Assembly (NCBI RefSeq): GCF_020524485.1
Contig: NZ_JAIVLF010000001.1
Coordinates: 868,001-932,000, forward strand
Source: Novosphingobium profundi
GTDB lineage: Bacteria; Pseudomonadota; Alphaproteobacteria; Sphingomonadales; Sphingomonadaceae
DNA length: 64,000 bases
Direction of reading: 5' to 3'
Part shown: positions 25,170 to 31,590 of the stretch, piece by piece
Layout of the letters: the number at the start of each line of letters is the position of its first letter
Numbering within the stretch: the first letter of the stretch is position 1
Position numbers and translations under genes: made by a program
Notes under the pieces: generated by a model
The model's database searches: none
The model's input: the letters and a program-made list of their open reading frames with translations, nothing else
What the model was told of the DNA's origin: nothing

Positions 25170-25573
25170 GGCTGGGCCTTTGCGCTGGGATGGTGGGGGG
25201 CGATGCGCCAGCGCACGAGTTGGGGTAGGCGGGCAGTTTCGGGAGCGTAGCTGGCGCGCTCGACCACGCGTCGGCCCCGGCTCCAGGCCAATTGTTCGAG
25301 AACGAAAAGGGCATCGCGTCCAGTTAGCCCGGCAATACCGGTGCCCGGCTGGCGCCAGAGCGGATCGACGAGGTCGCGCCACAGGTGCGTGACGTCGCCG
25401 TCGATAGTGGTGGCGCGCAGGGCAGGGGCCATCGGCGCGCCCGCGAGCGGATAGCGGCTGTCCGCAACCCACAAGTCGACCGGGCGGGTATCGGCGGCCA
25501 ATGCCCGGACTGGCAGGCCCAGCGTGAGCGAGGCGCCCGCGCCCAGCTTGATCACATCGCGGCGTTCCATCAT
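25166..25573 (-). CDS. Tat-type exported small protein in the phenol-oxidase operon
   Basis: A 135-residue protein starting MMERRDVIKLGAGASLTLGL, an Arg-Arg signal with a hydrophobic core and ALA cleavage site, as for Tat export. The mature part includes VDLWVADSRYPLAGAPMAPA and TGRDALFVLEQLAWSRGRRV. No family was recognised. It is the first gene of the operon and overlaps the flavoprotein gene by ATGA. The p-cresol operon of Pseudomonas putida also carries a gene of unknown role (pchX) among its subunit genes, so an assembly or accessory role is conceivable. Two adjacent ATG codons (25573, 25570) are both possible starts. Confidence 0.7.
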   Translation of the reverse strand: MMERRDVIKLGAGASLTLGLPVRALAADTRPVDLWVADSRYPLAGAPMAPALRATTIDGDVTHLWRDLVDPLWRQPGTGIAGLTGRDALFVLEQLAWSRGRRVVERASYAPETARLPQLVRWRIAPHHPSAKAQP

Positions 25574-25618
25574 CGCCTCTCTCCCATGGCGGCCTGGCTC
25601 TCTCGCACAGGTCATGAA

Positions 25619-25634
25619 TTACACATATGTGTAA
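25619..25634. promoter_or_regulatory. Perfect 16-bp palindrome TTACACATATGTGTAA
   Basis: It is centred in the 125-bp gap between the phenol-oxidase operon and the divergent TetR gene. Size, symmetry and place are those of a TetR-type operator that would repress both directions. Confidence 0.75.
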
Positions 25635-25698
25635 ATGGGCTGTGGGCAGGCGTCAAGCCGCAGCTTCTTTCGGTGGTGCAGCCTTGCTAGGAGAGGCC

Positions 25699-26337
25699 AT
25701 GTCCCAAGTCAGCGAACCCTCCGCCGCCGCCCTCGGCGCTACTCCTACCAAGCTCCTGCACGCGGCCGAGCAGATCGTGATCGAGGAAGGTGTCCATGCC
25801 CTGAGCGTACGCCACATCGCGGCGCGCGCCGGGGTGAACTCGGCGCTCATCCGCTATCATTTCGGCAATGTCGACGGGCTGCTGGCGCGCCTTGCACATC
25901 TCAACGCGGCCCGGATTGCGGACCGCCGCACAGAGCTTCTGGAGGCCTTGGCAGGCGCGGATTTCGAGGGCGGGGTGGATGCGCTGGTGGTCCCGCTCTG
26001 GGCGCCTGCGGCGCATGTGCCGGGGCAGCGGGCGATCGTGGTGCTGGACGAGATCTTCTCGCGCGCAGGCGGGGATCTGGGAAGCGAGGTGTGGGCGCTT
26101 TTCGCCGAGGGTGTGCGGCGGGTCAGCGCGGCCTTGCAAGCCGCGCTCGGCGGCGTGGACGAGGCGGCCCTGGCCTGGCGTATCCGGTTCGTGACCGCGG
26201 CCGCGCTCGACGTGCCACCGCGCGCCTCACGGGTGGAGGCGCGCGAGACTCAAGGGGCCTATGGCGGTGACGGTCTGGATGAGAGGCTGGCGCGCTTCCG
26301 GGGCTTTGCGCAGCAGGCGCTGCGGGTCATCGACTAG
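25699..26337 (+). CDS. TetR-family regulator of the phenol-oxidase operon
   Basis: A 212-residue TetR-type regulator. The DNA-binding domain shows KLLHAAEQIVIEEGVHALSV, RHIAARAGVNSALIRYHFGN and VDGLLARLAHLNAARI. The C-terminal domain is alanine-rich and fits the effector/dimer fold, with an unusual loop near DVPPRASRVEARETQGAYGG. The ATG at 25699 has TAGGAGAGG upstream; the open frame extends further but the earlier codons are not protein-like. It is divergent from the cresol-dehydrogenase-like operon with the palindrome at 25619 between, which makes it the likely local repressor. The phenolic inducer is inferred. Confidence 0.85.
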   Translation: MSQVSEPSAAALGATPTKLLHAAEQIVIEEGVHALSVRHIAARAGVNSALIRYHFGNVDGLLARLAHLNAARIADRRTELLEALAGADFEGGVDALVVPLWAPAAHVPGQRAIVVLDEIFSRAGGDLGSEVWALFAEGVRRVSAALQAALGGVDEAALAWRIRFVTAAALDVPPRASRVEARETQGAYGGDGLDERLARFRGFAQQALRVID

Positions 26338-26348
26338 GCAATCGGGCC

Positions 26349-27026
26349 CTAGCGGCCCTCGTGCAACTCGACGAGTTCGTAGGCCGCGCCGATCTGGTCC
26401 CAGGTCAGGCGCAGGAAAAGCGCGTCGGGACCATGGACCCAGAGCTGGGCTGGCTCCCACTCGGGATGCCAGCGAAGGGCGTAGCGGCGTGCGGCGAAGG
26501 TGCCGGCCGGAACGGTGACGCTCTCTTCGCCGAGGTAGGCGACATCGATCGCGGTGGGCATCGCGTAGAGCCCTTCATCGCCCGCAGGCGCGACCGAGTT
26601 GGCAAGGCCATGGACGGTGCGGAAGGTGCCCTCGTCGTCGGTCCCGCGCGACAGCGCCACGAGAGCATCGCCCACGAGCGGGTGCAGGCCGAGATAACCA
26701 AGTTGCCCCTCGACCGCAACGCGCTGCGACAGGCGGCCCGTCGCGGCGATCTCGCCCTCGCATTCGAGCTGGCCGTCTTCGCACAGGAAGAGGCTCGTGC
26801 CCGCGCGCGCGCCGTGCTTGACGACGCGGCAAAAGGCATCGCGCGGGCGCCCGTTTGCATCGAGGAGCATCGAGACATCGCGCGAGAGGCCGACATCGTC
26901 CATCTCGCAAAAGGCGCGCAAGGTCCGGCCCGCGTTTTCACCATGGTCGATCATCTCGAACCACTCGCGTCCGGTCTGCTCCTCGCCCCTCAGGTAATCG
27001 ATCCGGCCCTTGATGAACGTGCCCAC
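26349..27026 (-). CDS. Conserved hypothetical protein, DUF3108-like tail
   Basis: A 225-residue cytosolic-looking protein with no signal peptide or membrane helix. It starts MGTFIKGRIDYLRGEEQTGR and has repeated beta-strand patterns; the C-terminal part (ESVTVPAGTFAARRYALRWH) resembles lipocalin-like DUF3108-type strands. Cysteines occur in RAFCEMDD, AFCRVV and FLCEDGQLECEG. It converges on the TetR gene with 11 bp between stops and is not evidently part of another operon. The phenol-oxidase operon nearby suggests a catabolic context, but nothing in the sequence shows a function. Confidence 0.65.
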   Translation of the reverse strand: MGTFIKGRIDYLRGEEQTGREWFEMIDHGENAGRTLRAFCEMDDVGLSRDVSMLLDANGRPRDAFCRVVKHGARAGTSLFLCEDGQLECEGEIAATGRLSQRVAVEGQLGYLGLHPLVGDALVALSRGTDDEGTFRTVHGLANSVAPAGDEGLYAMPTAIDVAYLGEESVTVPAGTFAARRYALRWHPEWEPAQLWVHGPDALFLRLTWDQIGAAYELVELHEGR

Positions 27027-27133
27027 GTGCTGTCTCCCTTCGCGCTACGGTGACGGGCGGTGTGGACGCACGGCCGGGCTCGCGCCAGCGCGGCGCGCAA
27101 AGAGTTCATGGAGCGGAACCTGACGCGCAAGGC

Positions 27134-28612
27134 TCAGGGGATCGGGGACGGGCCCATGCCTGCCAGACCCAGTGCCTCGCGGTCGGCGGTCGCGGCAGCG
27201 AGTTCGGCGTAGGCTGCGGCAATGCGCGCACGCGCCTCGATCAGCTTGACCTCGGCGTCGGTCGCGGTTTCCTCGCGCTGGTTGACGAGGAAGAAGTCGC
27301 TCGATCCCAGTTCGAAGCGGCGCCGCTCGGCCGAGGCCAGCTTGCGGGCCAGATCGCGCTCGACCGAAGAGGTGTCGATCAGTTGCAGCGCGGTGTCGAC
27401 GGCAATGGAAATCCCGGCGACTTCGGCCTGAATCTGCTCGCGCAGATAGCGCTGCTTGATGCTGAGCTCGTCGATCTTGGCGTTGGTTTCGGCAAGCTTG
27501 CCCTTGGCCGCGCGGTTCTGGAGCGGGACCGAGAAGTGGACGCCCACGATCACCTCGGTCGGTGTGCGGCTGTAGCCGCCCAAGCCTTCCGAGCCGATGT
27601 CCTTGGCGACTTCGCCCTTGAGATCGAGGCGCGGGCGCAGGTTGTTCTCGGCCAGCGCGAGCTGGGTGCTGGCCTTGTCGATCTCCTCCATCAGGATCTG
27701 CACGTCGGGCCGTTCTTCCAGCGCGAAGTCGGTGCTCACCGTCATCGAATCGAAGGCATGATCCTGCCCGGGCAGGCGCTCTTCGGGCACCACAACGGGA
27801 TTGCCGTTGAGGTCGCGGTAGTAGAGCGAGAGCTGGTTGGCCGCGCCCCGGAAGTCCCGCTCGGCCTGCACCACCAGCGCGCGGCGCTTGACCAGGTTCT
27901 GCTCGTTCTCGGTAAGCAGGATTTCAGGCCGCGCGCCCAGTTCGACCTGGCGCGTGATCGCGCGGCTGCGGGTCCGGGCAAGGTCAAGGAGAGCCTCGTA
28001 GGCGCGCAGCTTGAGCCCGGCGGCGACCCACTTCTGGTAGGCCGAGACCGCGCGGCTCTGCACGCCGATGGCGGTGGCCTCGGCCTCGAAGCGGGCGATG
28101 TCGATGTCGTTGTCGGCAAGCCGCGTCTTGGAGCGGCGCGAATCGATGAGGCGATCGCGCAGCAGCGAGTAGAGCGCACCGACCTTCAGTTCGCCCGCGC
28201 GGTTGGTGTAGGACTTGTCCTCGTAGATCGGGAACTCGCCGCGCGAATTGCGGTAGGAGCCATAGACGTAGCCGCCGTTGTCCAGCAGCGGCTGCTTGGC
28301 CTCGCCGGTGATCGAGGTGCCGTCGTAATAGCCTTCCACGCGGCTGCGCCCATCGACCGAGAAGACGAGGTCGAAGGCACCCTCGGCCGAAAGCGCGCGG
28401 GCCTCGGCCTGGCGGGTGCGGTTGAGCGCGGCGATGATCTGCGGGGCCGAACGGGCCGAGGCGCGCAGCACCTCGTTGAGAGTGAGCACGGGCGTGGCCA
28501 CAGGCGCGGTGGCCTGCGCGTCTGTTCCCGGGCTTCCGTTCTGGGCCGAGGCAGCTGCGGGGATGGCAAGGGCCGTGGTCAGGAGCGCGGCCAGCGTAAG
28601 TCCGGGGCGCAT
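27134..28612 (-). CDS. TolC-family outer-membrane efflux protein
   Basis: A 492-residue TolC-like protein with a signal peptide (MRPGLTLAALLTTALAIPAA, cleaved after ASA). The rest has the family's two-fold repeat of long helices, for instance LTLNEVLRASARSAPQIIAA at the start and RKLASAERRRFELGSSDFFL near the end, with coiled-coil character between about 210 and 260 and between 390 and 460. TolC proteins form the outer-membrane channel of tripartite exporters. The start at 28612 lies three bases after the HlyD stop, so it is the third gene of ABC-HlyD-TolC. The cargo is unknown; the RTX protein 5 kb away is a candidate. Confidence 0.88.
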   Translation of the reverse strand: MRPGLTLAALLTTALAIPAAASAQNGSPGTDAQATAPVATPVLTLNEVLRASARSAPQIIAALNRTRQAEARALSAEGAFDLVFSVDGRSRVEGYYDGTSITGEAKQPLLDNGGYVYGSYRNSRGEFPIYEDKSYTNRAGELKVGALYSLLRDRLIDSRRSKTRLADNDIDIARFEAEATAIGVQSRAVSAYQKWVAAGLKLRAYEALLDLARTRSRAITRQVELGARPEILLTENEQNLVKRRALVVQAERDFRGAANQLSLYYRDLNGNPVVVPEERLPGQDHAFDSMTVSTDFALEERPDVQILMEEIDKASTQLALAENNLRPRLDLKGEVAKDIGSEGLGGYSRTPTEVIVGVHFSVPLQNRAAKGKLAETNAKIDELSIKQRYLREQIQAEVAGISIAVDTALQLIDTSSVERDLARKLASAERRRFELGSSDFFLVNQREETATDAEVKLIEARARIAAAYAELAAATADREALGLAGMGPSPIP

Positions 28613-28614
28613 GA

Positions 28615-29679
28615 TCACTTCTTGTCGCTGCTCTCGGCGGAGGCCTTGGGCGCCGCCGCGTAGGGCACGGCCTCCTTCTCCTGCCCGAAGTTGAGCGGGA
28701 AGTCGTTGACCTGGCGCCACAGCTCGTAGCCCACCGTCACGCGGTCGCCCTGGACCCAGCCCAGGACCTTGCTGCCCTGACGCACGAAGCGCCGGTCAGG
28801 CCAGGCGGGTGCGTCGGGCAGGGGCTCAACCAGCACGCGGAACAGGCCGTCACCACGCGGGGTGGGGTCGACCGAGCGGACCTGACCGTCGTAGATGCCC
28901 AGCGCAAACCAGGGCCAGCCGCTGAACTGGATCACCGGGAAGCCCTCGAATTCAAGGCGGACACGGCGGCCCGGCTCGACCATCGGAATATCGCGCCCGT
29001 CGACATAGAGTTCGACCGCGCGCTCGATCTGTTCGGGCGCGATGGAGGCGAGGGTGGTGCCCGAGGAGATGAGTGCACCCAGCGCCTGGCCGTTCAGCTG
29101 CTGGATACGGCCGCTGCGCGGTGCGGGCACGACCTGCGCGGACTGGCGGTTGAGCTGGACCTCGATCTGCTTGAGCTTGGCACGCGCCTCGGCAAGCTTG
29201 GCCTCGGCGTCGGCAACCTTGATCTGGGTCTGCTCGAAATCGCGTCGTGCAGCCAGGCCTTCGTCGTAAAGCTGGCGGGTGCGGCGCACGTCGATCGAGG
29301 CGACCGCGCGTGACTGTTCGATGGCCTGGATCTGCGCCTCGACCTGCGCCTTTTCGGCGGAGAGGCGGGTGAGGTATTCGGGGTCGACATCGACCACGCG
29401 CACCACCGGGTCTCCGGCTTCGACGTAGTCGCCATCATGGACGAAGAACGTGTCGACCCGGCCGCTGACAAGCGAGGAGACCTGGCGCGGACGGTCGTCG
29501 GGGTCGAGCGCGGTGACCTGTCCGGGCCCCTGTGCGGTCTGCTGCCAGGGCACGAAGAGAATGGCGACGGAGAGGACGAGGCCCATCGCGATGAGCCAGG
29601 CGACAACCTTGACCACGCGCGGCGGCTTCAGGCTCGTCAGCGAGGGAAAGTGTGCGATCTGCGCCTTTTCGAGAGTCAC
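28615..29679 (-). CDS. HlyD-family periplasmic adaptor
   Basis: A 354-residue membrane fusion protein. One N-terminal membrane helix (VVAWLIAMGLVLSVAILFV, ~residues 25-43) is followed by a lipoyl half-motif (VSSLVSGRVDTFFVHDGDYV), a coiled-coil hairpin (about residues 105-170, e.g. LAEARAKLKQIEVQLNRQSA), the second lipoyl half (APRSGRIQQLNG) and a beta-barrel domain. The C-terminal ~25 residues are Ala/Ser/Lys-rich. It overlaps the ABC gene by ATGA and precedes the TolC gene by two bases. The adaptor would link the inner-membrane ABC protein to TolC. Confidence 0.9.
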   Translation of the reverse strand: MTLEKAQIAHFPSLTSLKPPRVVKVVAWLIAMGLVLSVAILFVPWQQTAQGPGQVTALDPDDRPRQVSSLVSGRVDTFFVHDGDYVEAGDPVVRVVDVDPEYLTRLSAEKAQVEAQIQAIEQSRAVASIDVRRTRQLYDEGLAARRDFEQTQIKVADAEAKLAEARAKLKQIEVQLNRQSAQVVPAPRSGRIQQLNGQALGALISSGTTLASIAPEQIERAVELYVDGRDIPMVEPGRRVRLEFEGFPVIQFSGWPWFALGIYDGQVRSVDPTPRGDGLFRVLVEPLPDAPAWPDRRFVRQGSKVLGWVQGDRVTVGYELWRQVNDFPLNFGQEKEAVPYAAAPKASAESSDKK

Positions 29680-31358
29680 GAGCGGACCTCCTGCGCGGCC
29701 ACGTGGTGGGTCAGCCCCTGCCGTGTGTCGAAGCGCCTCTGCTCGTTCGCGCCCATCCAGTAGTAGGCGTCCGGCGTAATCGCCTCGGGGCGGCCGGTGA
29801 AGAAGAGCACGGTGGTCTCTTCCTTGCGCAGCGCCTCCAGCGAAGCCTTGAGCCGTTCGGTGGGCATCATGTCGTAAAGCTGGGAGAGGAGCAGGACACG
29901 CGGCGCGCTGAGCAGCGCGTTGGCGAGCTTGAGCTGCATCACCTCGACCGTGGTGAGCGGGGAGCCCGAACCGGCAAGCTGGGTGTCGAGGCCCTTGGGC
30001 AGGCTCGAGATACGGGTGCTCAGGCCGACGGTTTCGAGGACGCGCATCATCGCCGCGCCATCGATCCCCTGGGGTTGGGCGAGCGCGAGGTATTCGCGGA
30101 TGGTGACCTCGACGATGCTCGAGCGGTTGAGCACGGTCACGGCCGAGCGCAGCAGGTACATGTCGAAAGTGCCCATCTCGCTGCCGCCAATGGAGATGAG
30201 GCCGCGTGCGGGGTGGGCGTGGCGCTTGAGCAGCATGGCGATGTGGTTTTCGACATCGGGCGCGGCGACGGCGATGACCTGCGCGCCAGCCTCCAGTGCG
30301 AAGTTGAGCTTCGTGCCCTGGATTTCCACGTTGCGCATCTGGACCGCGCCATCGCTCGGCGCGGTTCCGGAGCGGTCGATGCGCTCCTGGGGGATCGCGA
30401 AGATCAGCGAGAGTTCCTCTGAGCTCGCTACCAGATCGTAGAAAGTGTCGAGGTACCAGCCCAGCTGGTAGATGCCGTAGAAGACGCCCGAGAGGATCAG
30501 CTCGGCCGCGACCAGCTGGCCGATCGAAAGCTGCCCGGCGAGGATCAGGTTGCCGCCCATCGCCAGCAGCGCCGCGCCTGCGAAGGCGTAGACGAGGAAG
30601 AAGCCCAGCGTCTGCGCGAAGCTGTAGCGAAAGTACTTCTTGTGCGCGCGGATGTAGTCCGCGGTGACCGCCTCGGAGCGGTCCATCGCGAAGTTGAGGT
30701 GGCGTGCGGACTTGTAGAAGCCGTTCGAGGCGCCGACCGTCTCCAGCCAGTGCGCGGCGTTGTGCTTCGCGTGGCTGACGCCGACCGCGCCCGTGATCGC
30801 ACCGCGCCGCCAGAGCAGCCAGATGCCGCCGCAGGCCAGCACCAGGACCAGGTTGAAGGCGAGGAAGAAGGGGTGGTAGAAGCTCGTCACCATCAGTCCT
30901 ACCGCGCCCTGCAGGACGATGGTGAAGGCGCCGATCACAAGGCTGGGCACCGACTTCTGCACGATGGCCAGGTCGAAGTAGCGGTTGAACAGGTGGCCGC
31001 GGTTCTCATCGGCAAAGAACGGGTTCTGCGCGTGGACCGCGCGCACCGTGATCTCGGCGACGATGCGGGCAAAGATGCGCCGCTCGAAGATGGCGAGGAG
31101 GTAGATGCGCAAGGCGCTGAGGCCCGCCACGATCAGCAGCAGCGCGAACAGAACGCCCGAGAGAATCCACAAGGGCGCGACAAGCGCCGTGCGCGCCACG
31201 CTGTTGATGAGAAGCTGGACCGAGATCGGCGTCGCCAGCGAAAGCAGGCTGATCGCAACGGTGTATACAATCCCGACATTCACATAGCCCGAATCCGGGC
31301 CGACAATCTCCGAAAGCCACACTGCGGCCTGCCGGAACCCCAAACGCTCAGCTACCAA
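29676..31358 (-). CDS. ABC-type exporter with degenerate nucleotide-binding domain
   Basis: A 560-residue protein. Residues ~25-310 form a type I exporter transmembrane domain with about six helices (e.g. VGIVYTVAISLLSLATPISV and LGFFLVYAFAGAALLAMGGN). The C-terminal ~220 residues keep the length and layout of an ABC ATPase domain but not its motifs. Where Walker A should be (~363-380) it reads VIAVAAPDVENHIAML, with no GxxGxGK; the signature region is GSGSPLTTVEVMQLK rather than LSGGQ; the Walker B region is RVLLLSQLYDMM without Asp-Glu. ATP hydrolysis by this chain alone is therefore improbable. It heads an operon with HlyD and TolC. It may pair with another ABC protein or use ATP-independent transport. 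Confidence 0.85.
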   Translation of the reverse strand: MVAERLGFRQAAVWLSEIVGPDSGYVNVGIVYTVAISLLSLATPISVQLLINSVARTALVAPLWILSGVLFALLLIVAGLSALRIYLLAIFERRIFARIVAEITVRAVHAQNPFFADENRGHLFNRYFDLAIVQKSVPSLVIGAFTIVLQGAVGLMVTSFYHPFFLAFNLVLVLACGGIWLLWRRGAITGAVGVSHAKHNAAHWLETVGASNGFYKSARHLNFAMDRSEAVTADYIRAHKKYFRYSFAQTLGFFLVYAFAGAALLAMGGNLILAGQLSIGQLVAAELILSGVFYGIYQLGWYLDTFYDLVASSEELSLIFAIPQERIDRSGTAPSDGAVQMRNVEIQGTKLNFALEAGAQVIAVAAPDVENHIAMLLKRHAHPARGLISIGGSEMGTFDMYLLRSAVTVLNRSSIVEVTIREYLALAQPQGIDGAAMMRVLETVGLSTRISSLPKGLDTQLAGSGSPLTTVEVMQLKLANALLSAPRVLLLSQLYDMMPTERLKASLEALRKEETTVLFFTGRPEAITPDAYYWMGANEQRRFDTRQGLTHHVAAQEVRS

Positions 31359-31500
31359 AATTCAATCCTCTTCGAGGGTCCGCATTTGGCGCGGAGTCTA
31401 TCCGCGGCCCGCGATGAATCCAACCGGGAAAGAGGGGCAGCAAAAGAACATTACGTTCGGCAAGGAACCGGCAGTGGGCGCCGGGGCCGAGGGGATGCGG

Positions 31501-31535
31501 ACAGCCGCCGGAAAGGTACACTTTCCGGCGGCTGT
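31501..31535. terminator. 15-bp perfect stem-loop after the TonB receptor
   Basis: ACAGCCGCCGGAAAG (31501-31515) pairs perfectly with 31521-31535 around a 5-base loop. It lies between the receptor stop (31591) and the ABC gene start (31358), both on the minus strand. TCTTTA follows on the plus side, but the minus transcript would also be stopped or protected by this stem. Confidence 0.75.
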
Positions 31536-31590
31536 CTTTACCTGAGTGGGCGCAAGTTGCGCCCGGAAGGGCTCAGGCTGGAGCGCGTCT

